Part shown: in pieces, positions 24,887 to 35,441 of the stretch
Numbering within the stretch: the first letter of the stretch is position 1
Layout of the letters: each line of letters opens with the position of its first letter
Origin: Ligula intestinalis
Lineage: Eukaryota; Platyhelminthes; Cestoda; Diphyllobothriidea; Diphyllobothriidae
Assembly: GCA_036362985.1 (NCBI GenBank)
Contig: JAYGXS010000009.1
Location: forward strand, 24,953,203-25,017,202
Direction: 5' to 3'
DNA length: 64,000 nucleotides
Notes under the pieces: generated by a model
Told to the model about the DNA's origin: nothing
The model's database searches: none
Seen by the model: only the letters and a program-made list of their open reading frames with translations
Translations under genes and position numbers: made by a program

Positions 24887-27515
24887 TGGGAATATTTGCG
24901 AAATCAGAGATATAGTCAGCGTAGTAGCAGGTAAGGTGACGAACGCATAAGATTTTCGGTATTTATAGGATACAGTCATGATTGCAATCATACAGCGACA
25001 ATTAACCTTAATTACCTTCTCGAGTGTTGCTGGTCTGTTAAATGGCATGCGGGCTCTGACCTACTGACCTATCTTCACTCGTGGTGGACTCGGGCGTGAT
25101 GGTTGTCCTGGCATCTGGCCGTCCGGTACTGGCGTATGGTGATGCGGTGGCCTGTCCGTTCCCCAACCGACGACTTGCTTTAGCCAAATTGAGGTTCAGC
25201 ACAGAGTAGGGATGGGGCGAATCGTCGCACTTGCTTACGGATTCGGGGCTCGTGAACCATGATTCAAGTAATCCTCGACTCACCCGATTGTCACCTCTTT
25301 CCAGAATTTGGCCTCATCAAATTTGAACGTGTAGCCGAGTCTCGTCAAATGAGCTGCAACTTGAGAATCGGCATCATTTCGCCACACTGCTGCCGCGTGT
25401 TCGGCCATTTGCGTCTTGAGAAGCCTGTCAGTTGCTCCGATATTGTTGCTTTGCCCGCAAGTCCACCAGATTCTTTAGACGACTCCATTTGTTTCTTGGC
25501 ATGGCAGAGGGTCTTTCGGTTTCATTAACTGACGCCTTATGGTTGCCTCCGGCCTGTGTGTGACCGGCGACCGGCAGCCTCCGAGAGGCTTTTGACGTGC
25601 ATATTGGTTGCCATATGTTTATTGTTTACAAGAAAGCAATTTGTATGATCAGCTTCACAAAAATATCGTTGCTCACGCAGACCCTCATACAGGCACGCAT
25701 GCATAAAACACAGTGCGCATACGCTTACATATCTGTGCGTAGCAACATAAGTTTCTCTTATAAGGACAAATAGCTGATGAGACTACAGTAAACTAATACC
25801 TCAGCCTGGGCTGTGAGAAGTAGCTAAAATTATCACACTTCAGCAAATTTAATCTAAGAGACTCGACAGTGGATACAAAAAGGCACATTAATGTCCAAAC
25901 TGTGTAACGAAGTTACAACCAGCTTATATAGAATTGTGTGTAGATAATAGAGCAAGTTAACTGCTGCGGCTAGGATGGCTAGGCTATATAAATATATAAA
26001 AAGTAAAGGGAAAATATCCTGAGCTAAGACACTTTATACATATGCTAGAGTCGAGATACAAGCTAGTAGCTAAAATAAACAGTGCAGTATGTATCGGTGT
26101 ATGTGGGAAGTTTGTTTTTATAGTCTGCTTCGGTATTATGTATAGGAAACCCTTAACTTGCCCATTTGTCAGCGCCGCGCACCCCTGATTTAAGTGTGCT
26201 GTGCATTTATCTGGCCCCGTGTTGGTTCAGCGCAGCTGTCGCGCGCTCGGTTTAGGATGCACACACTGGTTAAGACATTGTTATATTTACACAATGTTAA
26301 AGTCTAGTAGTAGTGTAATTTATAGTTCTGTGGATTCATCAAAATTATAAGAGCTGAGAGCAGGTATTGTCGACAAATTATGGTCTGACGGCCGGTCCAC
26401 CCGCATGGGCTGAGTGCGTTGTTGGCTGGTCATCAGAATTAAATGCAACTATTTTACTTAACGTTGACTTACAGTTTTTCAGTCTGATAATGCAACAGAG
26501 CGGAGGAATAGGGCAAAGAGGGTATCTAAGATTTGAATTACGTTTCAGTGGGAGCAGGTGCAGGAGCAGAAGGGTCTGTTTTAGTGTTGGTCGCCGTAGG
26601 GGCTGTAGATGTTGGAAAGACGGCACATTGCACCTTACGTCCCATACGTTCACGGGGGGTCTGCGGCAATGAGAACAGGTTGGCGAGACTTGGATGCTCG
26701 TACCACTTCCTGATTAAGTTTGTTCCTTTCAGGCCGCTACATTTTGCCATTGCGGCAGTGATCCGACTAGATTAAAAGGCAGCTGCGCCTTTTTTCAATG
26801 TTTTTCGGCAGGCCGATTGGTCCTTCGCGAGTTTATGCCAAGTCATCGTGTTGATTTGAAGGTGCTTCAATGAGTTCTTCATAGGGTTCTTGTACCGGGT
26901 CTATTGCCCCCTCCCCTCCCCGTCATCGCCCCCGCTCCCTTCCCTAACGACAGCCCGTACAGCAGTCGCTTAAGCAGTCGTTTGTCATCCATCCGTACCA
27001 ATTGGCCATTCTGACGTAGTTGTGTCTGCATCAGCGTGGCGTGGATGTATAGGAGTTAAGGCTAAGACGGTTAACCCTAACAGCTAAAATCTTCCAGGCA
27101 CGGTTCCTTAGGAGTTTTGGGAAGTCTTGGGAAGGCACAGTTGAAGTAACAGTTTATTGTTGACAGAAGAGTTAGGGAGAAAGTTGTCAATAGGTCCTGC
27201 AGGGCGTCCGACCGTGAGGCCAGTCGGAGAGGGTGGTGTCCCCCTGACCGCGGCGCGCGAAGGCGGAATCCCGAGTCCCTTCTCAGTGCATAACTTGTAT
27301 GAGGACAGAACACATTTCAGGAAGCTAAATAGCCCAAAGCGCTTCGGGACGCTGGTTGGACTGCAGGCTGGGTGCACTGTGGGCGCATGCGAGAATAGCT
27401 GTGTTCGTCAGTCGCTCAGATCTTGAGCGAAAAAAAACAGGCCAGGGCCGGCCGCCAGTGTAACCGCAGAGTTGGCGTGATGAGTCAACAGTGGCGTTAA
27501 GGTCCATTACAGATG
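24887..27515. other. Intergenic sequence with no recognised feature
   Basis: Contains GC-richer patches (25040-25540, 26370-26790, 27100-27480) with short frames on both strands. None shows a domain pattern I recognise. They look like old interspersed repeats. Confidence 0.45.
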
Positions 27516-27599
27516 CTGGGTGTCCCAGAAGTATCTGACCCTTTTGATTTGGCAATAAAACTAAAACTATTGATGCTAGGATATTAAAACTTGTTTTAT
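27516..27599 (+). repeat. Left terminal inverted repeat of the mariner-like element
   Basis: 84 bases, imperfectly complementary to 28813-28896. It carries the outermost GGGTGTCCCAG and the inner ATATTAAAACTTGTTTTAT. Confidence 0.82.
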
Positions 27600-27625
27600 A
27601 CACAAGAAAAACCTTTTATGCTTTA

Positions 27626-28709
27626 TTAAAAATAGGTTTTGAGTATAATGCCTTTAAAATGATGGCCATGGTTGTTTTGACAACTTAAGGTTCGTTTCTT
27701 TGTCGTTTCCATAACGCTCCTTAGTGCATCAGGCGATAGTTGTCTTATTGCAGAACAAATTTGGTGTTTAGGTTCTTGCAGATTTGTTGGATTTGTTACG
27801 TAAACCCTTGACTTCAGGTAGGCCCTTAGGAAAAAATCGCATGGGGTCAAATCTGGAGATCAAGGGGGCCAAGGAATGTTACCAAATCGTGAAATCAAAT
27901 GATATGGAAAGCACTCATTTAACAATGTGATCGTTTCTCTTACTGTATGGGCCATGGCTCCATCCTGTTGAAACTAAGTATTGCATAGGCCATGTCTCTC
28001 AATTTCAGGAATTAGAAATTCGCTAATCATAGTTCGGTATCTTTCACCATTAACTGTTACTGTTGCGCCATCATTATTTTCAAAAAAGTGTGGGCCAATT
28101 ACCTTGGAAGCAGTTTTTCCGCACCACGCCGTCACATGAAGAGAATGTGGTGGCCTTTCTTGAACTTCTCTTGGATTTTTATCACACAAAATTCTAGAAT
28201 TATGTCTATTTACATGGCCAGCCAAGTGAAATTGAGCTTCGTCAGAGAAGATAATGGGTTCGATGAAAGAGGCATCCTCACACGAACGAATAAAAGATTT
28301 GCAATAATTAACACAACTGTGATAATCATTAGGCAATAACTGTTGGGTTAATTTCATTTGTAAGGATATAAATTCAAGTCTTTTTAAGAATGAGGTGTAA
28401 TGTTGATCGGGAAATGGCTAATTGAGTTGAACATTTTCTGATGGAGGCTTTACGATTATCTGTAACACTTGCAGAAACTCGCTCGATTACAGCTTCAGTT
28501 CAAGTTGATTTTAAACCTACAGATCGCTGTTTATCATTAACATTTTCAGTGTCAGTAAATTTTCTATACAGCGATTTAATTGTGTTCTTCGAAGGACTGG
28601 TTGTTGTTCTGAACTTATTTCTGTAATCACGTTGCACTTCTGTTGTTGATATTGTCCGTGTATAGATTTCCGAAATTTTTTTTCTTTTTTCTTTGCTGTA
28701 TGGAGCCAT
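27626..28709 (-). pseudogene. Mariner-superfamily transposase, broken by stops
   Basis: The likely start is the ATG at 28709 (MAPYSKEKRKKISEIYTR). A helix-turn-helix region follows (TEVQRDYRNKF...SPSKNTIKSLYRKF). The catalytic half reads FSDEAQFHLAGHVNRHN (first Asp), GPHFFENNDGATVTVNGERY, FQQDGAMAHTVRETI (second Asp) and SPDLTPCDFFLRAYLKSRVY (third Asp). I count 41 residues between the second and third aspartate, the spacing described for the DD41D (rosa-type) branch of the mariner superfamily. Breaks: TAG before FQQDGA, TGA inside the PP-SPDL motif (both look like single-base changes), and frame loss between 28500 and 28357. It would bind the terminal repeats and cut DNA in the nucleus. Confidence 0.8.
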
Positions 28710-28812
28710 GATGAAAATTAAGGGTTTGCAATGAAGCAAAAATCAAATGTCGCACTGGTTCGTAAATAGGATGCAAAGTATCCTATTGTGCCAAAAAAGG
28801 GTTTTCTTTCGA

Positions 28813-28896
28813 ATAAAACAAGTTTCAATATCCTAGCGTTAATAGTTTTCATTTTATCAGCAAATTAAAGGGGTCAGTTACTTCTGGTACACCCTG
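28813..28896 (-). repeat. Right terminal inverted repeat of the mariner-like element
   Basis: Mirror of the left repeat with scattered substitutions, mostly transitions. Ends ...GGTACACCCTG followed by TA. Confidence 0.82.
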
Positions 28897-29194
28897 TATT
28901 TGTCCTATGCAGAACCATTGTGCTCGGCATCCTGTCCCGCCATCGCAAACACACTGGATGAGACTAGGCATGACAGCCCAGCATCTACTATTGAAGACAT
29001 TCTGANNNNNNNNNNNNNNNNNNNNNNNNNNNNNNNNNNNNNNNNNNNNNNNNNNNNNNNNNNNNNNNNNNNNNNNNNNNNNNNNNNNNNNNNNNNNNNN
29101 NNNNNCTCTGACGATGGGCTCTTGTAGGAGCTCGAAAGCTCAGGAAAAAAAAATTTTGTTCCAGTGTTCGACCATATGTCTCCTTTACCAATAG
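28897..29194. other. Unassigned stretch containing assembly gap
   Basis: Runs from the mariner end to the start of repeat A. Bases 29006-29105 are N (100, a conventional gap size). Right after the gap is CTCTGACGATGGGCTC, then GAGCTCGAAAGCTC, a hammerhead-like arrangement (see findings). No gene. Confidence 0.6.
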
Positions 29195-29260
29195 AAATCT
29201 GCCCTGTCAGCTTAATCCCCGGATCCCCCCGCAGAAATTCCTGGGAGATCGGGCGTGAAG

Positions 29261-29330
29261 ATGATGATTCGATGGGAGTGAGGACGGGTTTCAGCCCGCA
29301 TATCCCTGTCCTCACCCCCCACCGTCATCC
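29261..29330. repeat. Hairpin near the start of repeat A
   Basis: GTGAGGACGGG pairs with CCCTGTCCTCAC across a 13-15 base loop, with extended but imperfect pairing outside. The copy-B version (58962-59043) is better paired. Confidence 0.6.
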
Positions 29331-29712
29331 CCGGATCTCCTCGTCAAAATTCCGAGAAGGATATGCATATTCTCAAATGATCCGTAAAAGAATTATACAA
29401 TACCACCTAAAAACGCAATTTAAGTTCAAAATAGTCAAAAAATGAGTGAGCTTGTCTTTTAGGCCCGTCTTAAGCATTCTGGAAATTTTGGGTTGCGAAA
29501 TAATACAAATTCCTTGAACGGCAACCACGGATACACCCGCATCCCTCTTCGTCATCCTCGCACAGTTTTGGGCGTGTGCTGGCAGAGTGGGGACATACCG
29601 GCAGTATGGTATAACATATAATGCGTAACAAATATAGGAAATAAATCCAGCAAAGAAAAGGGAGCCCGCAATCGCTATTTCGGGCTTATTGACCGTCATC
29701 AGCCAGTCATAC

Positions 29713-29793
29713 CCAATCCCAGGTGTGAATCGCCCGGGATTCTAACTCGGGGCCTTCGGTAATTGAGTTAACCACTCAACCATTGTACCAAGT
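29713..29793 (-). repeat. tRNA-like (SINE head) segment in repeat A, minus strand
   Basis: On the minus strand TACAATGGTTGAGTGGTTAA resembles a Pol III A box and GAGTTAGAATCCCGGG a B box (consensus GGTTCGANTCC). Their spacing is as in a tRNA gene. No intact tRNA cloverleaf or discriminator is visible, so this is probably a tRNA-derived promoter and not a working tRNA gene. Repeated at 59412-59503. Confidence 0.5.
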
Positions 29794-29934
29794 GTTCGTT
29801 GTTTTTTCATGTGAGATCAGAAATCTGAAGAATATGACCTATCCATTTTGTCGCATCATACTAGTTACTAGGTGGTTGCCTCCGCCGACATATTCATCAT
29901 CTTCTTGGTTTCAACCGTCCAAGCAAAGAGCACA

Positions 29935-29989
29935 TGGCACAACGGTAAGGTGGTAAATTCAAAGGCCAAAGGTCCCATGTTCGAATTCA
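29935..29989 (+). repeat. tRNA-like (SINE head) segment in repeat A, plus strand
   Basis: TGGCACAACGGTAAGGTGG resembles an A box and ATGTTCGAATTCA a B box about 30 bases on. It points away from the minus-strand tRNA-like segment 140 bases to its left. The copy at 59646-59700 has a damaged B box (ATTTTCGAATTCA). Confidence 0.4.
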
Positions 29990-30712
29990 TAGTTATCCAC
30001 ACTTGGGTTTAAGTACCACCTCTTCAAGGCCAAAGCAAACCTTCAAACCCTCCCTTAATACCCATGACTACAAACATACTACTTCCTTGATTTAAATGGA
30101 GCTTTTATTTACACTAAAGGTAGGCCAGAGGAATATTTCATAGCGAATATGCAGTGAACGTTTTGTACGCTGCTATTCCGTAAGCGCCTCACCTTACCAA
30201 CCATTCATGCATCGTAGATATGCTTAGTGCAATTTTGCACAACGAGAGCGAACTGTTACATTTTTTGCATATTTCACTACATTTTATGCATTCCCATACC
30301 GTTTTAATTAAGTTTTTAAGGGCTTCTGTCATTTATTACAAATATGCTGACTGATGCCAACTAATTCGACCCATAATCAATTGAATTACAGCTTTCAAAA
30401 GTAAAATACTGGGTAACGTTTTAGCCCGTGTGGAAGCGTTAGCTGATTCACGAAAAATGACAGGTGAAATATGATATAACATGGTTCTTATGTGAGCCTG
30501 CATAGTTGACATATGTATACAGTCCTTTAGTGAGGCAAACAGTGGGTGCAGTTTTTAAACCTTCGGAAAAAGTACAACCAACGTTGTCGATTAAAATATT
30601 AACCTGACAGAAACCATCCTTTCAAAAACTATTCAGTGTCCGACAGACTGAAACAACTGGAATACAGAATATAGTAGACACTATTGACAGCTAGTAAATT
30701 AAATGTATCCAT

Positions 30713-30994
30713 TCATAGATATATCGCGCCATTAGATATGCTTTGCAGTATATAAATCGCGCTTCCACCTACATGAGGTAAATTTTGCGCACTACAGTAT
30801 AGGCATTCCAAATTTCCCGTTGTATTTGCATGGATGCCCGTGGGCGCCTGTTGCTGGAGGGCGACACCTAGAGCGCATTTGAAGGCATCGGCAACAATGG
30901 AAAACGGAGCATTAATTATAGAGTGGATGAGGGCCATCCTTACCACAAGAGCCCTCCTGACGTAACTGAAAGCGCCTACAGCCCACAGATACAA
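30713..30994 (-). pseudogene. Conserved 93-codon frame, possible RNase H-like remnant
   Basis: The frame is open in both copies (also 60423-60707) with mainly conservative changes. The stretch APFSIVADAFKCALGVALQQ resembles the start of a Ty3/gypsy RNase H domain (xxIxTDASxxAxGAVLxQ), but the part after it does not match the family well. I cannot say whether it is translated. It has a single exon and no initiation context of note. Confidence 0.3.
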
Positions 30995-31151
30995 ATATAA
31001 GGCAATATTTTTTATTACATATTTTTTTCAAACTGCACCAGTTTACCTCTATACAACTGATTGCTTCTTGTCTAGAAACTAGCCATATATTGCGAAAGCG
31101 ATGGTCCATGTACTGACGTTCGAAGAGTCAGGAACCGCACCGCATGAGAAA

Positions 31152-31654
31152 TGTGACTACAGAAGTAGTATATGTGCCCATATGTATGCATTCATGCATA
31201 GACTTAGACATAAATGTTAAAACGGTGGCCAAAAGGCTGCGATATTTCCATCTTACTAACGCCTCGTGTGAGTCCCGAGGGATGAACACAACAAGAGTGG
31301 GTAGAAAGCAGAAGTCTTGGAAAAACCTAGTATAGCACAATTTAAGCAAGCAAATGCATATGTACATGTTGGACCAATTATATGCTGGTCAAAAGAAAGT
31401 CACGACTTCATCGGCTGAATGAGTCATGAAGTGGACGTGCTCCACCGACTGAGCTAGCCAGGCGCAAGTCCGTCAGTCAATGCACTTTGTGTGTGGGCGG
31501 TCCGGCTGGTTGCCTTGTTCACCGGCCGCGCTGTCGCCGCCACGGCGCCGCCGGCATGTGCGCGCCGTAAATGCACCCTGCGTTGGTGGACCGGAACGGA
31601 CGCTTTGCGTGGGAACGTTGTTCGGGTAGCGTGCACTTAAGCGGGCCCGTAACA
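31152..31654 (-). mobile_element. Solo LTR in repeat A
   Basis: 503 bp beginning TGTTACGGGCCC and ending ...TAGTCACA on the minus strand, so it has TGT..ACA ends with a TGTKAC inverted repeat. The boundaries come from copy B, where this sequence is directly preceded by a polypurine-like AACAGGGGAAG. No internal element sequence remains. Flanking bases match copy B on both sides. A clear target duplication is not visible. It includes a tRNA-like A box at 31439-31461 (minus strand). Confidence 0.65.
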
Positions 31655-32252
31655 ATAAAGGTTAAAACATCTCTTATCTGTTTCTATATATATCAATAAA
31701 GTGACGCTTTTTAATACCGATTTGTTTGAACTCCTAAGCACGCGTTTACTTTATTAACCAACAGATTTCTGATATTGTGGGGATCCCCTGTGGATGGCAA
31801 AAAATTGTATCCCATGCATTTTGGTATAGGAGGATGAACGATATCATCTAACGTACACATTTTTCCAATGTATTTTTCCATAAACAAATTATCCACGATC
31901 TTAAATTAGCGTATTGTGTTCTATATCATGCGACAGTGGAAACAGCGAAGAATCCTTACGGCCGGGCTACCAATATTGCAAAGATAGGCGTTCCCTGCGC
32001 ATTTTTTCCGATGGAGGGGTAAAAGGGGGTCACCAGGGTTAATTTCCCCACAATATTATCGGCATCTACCCCTATAACCCTGCCAGATCCTCCTCGTACC
32101 CCGCAAGGTATGAAGGAGATCAGAGCGGTTGGTGCTCCCAGGGAAGCAGTGTGCTTATTTTTGTACTTATTCAAAATTTTGTCAAGTGACTTTCAGACAA
32201 ACAAAACCAGACATAACTGAGTAAAACAAAAAGCTAGTTAATGCCCTTACAA

Positions 32253-32705
32253 GCGACTACAGGGTTTAAACAATTTCAGCATCTCGGAGCGCTACCCTGT
32301 TCCACATCGTCAAGACTTTACCGGTGTCCTGTTTGGTTCGTGTCTTCCATCAGGTCCCCGTAGCTCATAGCTCGTTTCGAGGGCAGCCGTAGCGACCCCT
32401 TTACGCAGCTTTAAGTCCTGTGCATGCCATTCGGATGCCGCAACGCTTCTCAAACGTTCCAGAGGTTTGCAGACGGAGTGCTTCATGGTCCCCTTTTTGT
32501 CTACGCCTACATCGACGACATCTTAATTACCAGATCCACCACCGAAAACCAAACGTAACATCCTGCAACGGTGTTTGTTGTTGTTCTTGTTGTCCTAAAC
32601 CCGTCCAAGTGTGTATTTGGCGTTCCCTCCCTCAGACATCTGATTGACACCAACGGCATCCACCCTCTCCTTTCGAAGGTTGCGGCCACCAATGATTTCC
32701 CGTCT
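32253..32705 (+). pseudogene. Ty3/gypsy reverse transcriptase, N-terminal part (interrupted)
   Basis: Plus-strand reading shows DYR, ISERYPVPH, then the palm: HxVPVAHSSF, FSNVPEVCRRSASWSP and VYAYIDDILI (the catalytic YxDD). NPSKCVFGVPSL, LIDTNGIHPLLSKVAATNDF and PSPS follow. At 32705 the match ends abruptly and resumes at 42353 with TPQLQRFLCMLNFNRWFLP, exactly the next residues expected. Frameshifts are scattered (for example around 32360 and 32560). 5' parts (gag, protease) are missing. This enzyme would have copied the element RNA in cytoplasmic particles. Confidence 0.7.
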
Positions 32706-33295
32706 CCTTCTCCTTATCACAAAATCAAACCCTACAAGATCACCGTCGATATTTCCCAGGCTCCTCTTAGGACAGTCTTACATCGATATCCCCCGTCAAT
32801 TACGACCTAGGACATTGTGGCTGAAACCGTACGTGTAGAATTTCTTTCTGCGTCTCTGGAATTATTTTTCTCGCGTGTAATATCGTTTGAAGTCGGAATT
32901 TAAGAAGATTTTGTTTGCCAACCAATTTCTACTGAAACGCAACTTCTTCAAACCAACAGATTCGAGACAAAATCGCGGCCTCTTCAAAGACATTGTCAAG
33001 ATCCGAATATTCTCGAGACTTTCAAAGGCTGAGGCGTTCCCCAATATTGAATACATTTTTACAAATAAATTTAAAGTTCTTATTAACAAATAGCTACAGT
33101 ATTTGTTAAGTTAACTCTGATTATTTGTCGTAAGTCATAGTCTCAAAATCATATATACTGGTTTTTTTCTGAACGTAATAATACATACAGTTTGTTCAAC
33201 AATTTGTAAGGGCTTTTAACAACCAACTGCGGTAAAATCCTATAGGCTGAGTTTTTCTAGACCTTCTCACATTTAAATCATATTTCCATCAAATT

Positions 33296-33766
33296 ATGAG
33301 AGCAAAAATTACAGCTCATCGTTGGATATCTGCCCCCAGAACCAAGCGGTGCCTGACCACACCTACTAGTCAATGCCTTGATATCAACATGCAGTCCATT
33401 GTCAAGGCTAAGCAAATTGATTTATCTGCATTACGGAACTGTAATGACTTCATGCTGAAGTTTGGATCTGTTTTTTCAATACTAGGGAACCTCTTTGAAG
33501 GTCAGTTATCTGATGTACATTCCCAAGACTGCAAAAAGCTAGATTTCTTCGTCCATCTAATAACCACGGAAGCTTTTGATATACAAAAGCGTTATTATTA
33601 CTTTATACTTAAAAATGCCTCCACACTTCGTCGCCCTTTTGATATTGCAAGAGATTTTCTGTGTTCGGGCCTCCAATCGCGTAGCAAGAATCCGCCCATC
33701 CTAGTTAAATTGTTTTCACCGATCGAGGTGGATTCAATCTTTGCAAAACGAGGTCGTATGTCTTGA
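33296..33766 (+). pseudogene. LINE ORF1 N-terminal part
   Basis: 156-codon frame. CNDFMLKFGSVFSILGNLFE and the end NPPILVKLFSPIEVDSIFAK fit a LINE ORF1 protein: the latter resembles the 'RPxIVKFxSxxDRxxV' strand of RNA-binding ORF1 domains. ORF1 proteins bind their own RNA and act as chaperones. No CCHC knuckle is visible. The start ATG follows an AT-rich leader; the frame stops 46 bases before the next one begins. Confidence 0.5.
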
Positions 33767-33811
33767 TATTTGAAAATGACTTAAAGTTTCTTCTGTCGAG
33801 ATCTTACATCA

Positions 33812-34626
33812 ATGGATCGAAGAAATGCGGCTCTCCAGTCAACTAGACCAATGACTTCTGCGCCTACTGTTCATAAGTCTGGTCGTCGTCCTGATAGGAT
33901 CAATGCCCACTTTGATCCTCCACCCCGGATATCTGGTAATGCACCCGCTAACGTTAGTACACCCGTAATCCATGCCCCCCGGATGTGTTGTCATAGTCAC
34001 GTAACCATCAGTACACCTGCTATCCCTGCCTCCCGAATGTCTAGTCATGGGACCATAAACATCAGTGCACCAGGAAGCCCATCCCTCTCGATGTCGGGAC
34101 CTACAAGCCCAGTCGCTCCACCATCTACTGCGATAACAACTAGTCTGAATACATTCTCTGTCCAACGATTGATAAATTCCGGTGCCTCTTACTCTGCAAC
34201 AAGCTCATCACAAATGTCGCCAACACCGTCGAAAGCGTTTATGCCGACCGCTTCCCCACCACAACCTAGCTCCTCCCTTGACCGTGCGAGTCATGTTATT
34301 CCCCCGTATTATGCGTTATTGAACACGTCGGGCCCGAACCACGAAAAATTTCATTTCCTTCTACGCACCTTCATCCACCCAAACCCGCAAACTTCTACAT
34401 GCCTTCTAGCCTCTCCCCATTCCTCCCAAATGGCCCAGAAGTTTATTTTGGTCTATCCTCTCCTCCTTTTCCTATGCCAGAAAGTGAGGTCCTAAGATAT
34501 ATCAGACCTTATCAGCCATGTATTATTGGCTACCCACATACAAATAGCTCCATAACCGTAAGTACTTATTCCCCAAATAACAATGGCCTACATTTTGCAT
34601 ACCCACATCAAAATTCTTTTTTATAA
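33812..34626 (+). pseudogene. LINE ORF1 low-complexity part (Ser/Pro/Thr-rich)
   Basis: 227 codons rich in S, P, T and H (repeats such as STPxIxAxRMxxH), then a frame change near 34490 into a Pro/Tyr/Asn-rich tail (PLPMPESEVLRYIRPYQPC). The minus-strand LINE has the same layout, Ser/Pro-rich then Pro/Tyr-rich. Probably a disordered linker of ORF1. It carries no catalytic motif. Confidence 0.45.
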
Positions 34627-34649
34627 ATAATGATAGCCAAAGTCCCGCC

Positions 34650-35361
34650 ACTCGAAACACATTAGCTGTCATAGTGCTCACTTCCAGGTCCGTTATAAAT
34701 AAAATGGCTCAACTTCGAGCTATTGCTTTTGAGATGATGCCCGATTTTATATGCATAACATAATCTTGGACCCATCCAATCATTTCTGACTCCTCCCTTA
34801 TCATAGACGAGTATGATCTTTATCGTCAAGATCGCAAAAATAAGCGTGGTGGTGGTAGTCTTCTCTATATTAGAACGTCATTTAGGCATGTTCCGTTTTA
34901 TTTCAATAGCACGTCCTTCTCTGGAAATTACTGTTTTGCTTGCATTATCCTGTCGCCCCGACAAAAGGCGATTATCGGATGTGTATATAATCCTCCTAAG
35001 TCTTCATCTGAACAAGATGCAAATCTGTGTGAGATATTCAAATTTATTTCAGAATCCACTTTCGAAGTTGAAATTATTGCTGGAGATTTTAATTTTATCT
35101 GAAATCGACTGGCTTTTAAACTATTGTCCACCTAGATTTCAGCCTTTCCTAGATACCATTAATTTTTCTAACTGGTCTCGACTAGTTCGTTCCGCAGTAA
35201 GACAGAATCATATCCTTGATCTGATTTGTACAAAAGGTATTGCTCCCCTCTTCGTTGCTTTTAAGCAGGATACCTTTCAAAGTGATCACATATTAATTTA
35301 CTGTTGTCTTTTGCTTCCTTCTACTGAAAAGGCTAGTGCTGGTCGTACCTATCAGACATAA
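34650..35361 (+). pseudogene. LINE apurinic/apyrimidinic-type endonuclease, broken
   Basis: Reads SVINKMAQLRAIAFEMMPDF, then CIT-stop-SWTHP (where ETW is usual; TAA at 34761), YRQDRKNKRGGGSLLYI, then in other frames the C-terminal DLICTKGIAP and SDHILI (the terminal catalytic Asp-His). This domain nicks target DNA for LINE integration. One nonsense codon and at least two frameshifts disable it. Confidence 0.65.
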
Positions 35362-35441
35362 GCTAAATCAACAATTTTCTTGACTGATAAGATTGGCAGA
35401 GTCTCTCCTTCATTAACGACGCTGCATATCTTGCTGAACTC

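Larger units (their letters stand above)
27516..28896 (-). mobile_element. Mariner-superfamily DNA transposon, decayed
   Basis: A 1.38-kb element bounded by 84-bp terminal inverted repeats (27516-27599 and 28813-28896) and encoding a single transposase on the minus strand. Both ends share GGGTGTnCCAGAAGTAnCTG and the inner CTAGGATATT-AAACTTGTTTTAT. The right end is followed by TA, as expected for TA target duplication, but the left side reads TG, so one flank has changed. It moves by cut-and-paste when a transposase is supplied. This copy has no intact gene. Confidence 0.82.
29195..32066. repeat. Composite interspersed repeat, copy A (2.9 kb)
   Basis: Collinear at high identity with 58906-61352 plus 63403-63811 (copy B). 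Landmarks in order: opening hairpin (29261-29330), minus-strand tRNA-like segment (29713-29793), plus-strand tRNA-like segment (29935-29989), conserved 93-codon minus-strand frame (30713-30994), LTR (31152-31654), and an AT-rich tail to 32066. The presence of the same order twice, 30 kb apart in the same orientation, means either a mobile composite or a segmental duplication. The right end of copy A passes into unrelated sequence before the gypsy element at 32253. Confidence 0.85.

Noticed and set aside
28900..29315. Frames of 67-136 codons across 29006-29105
   Set aside because: Bridged by 100 N. The real parts show no domain.
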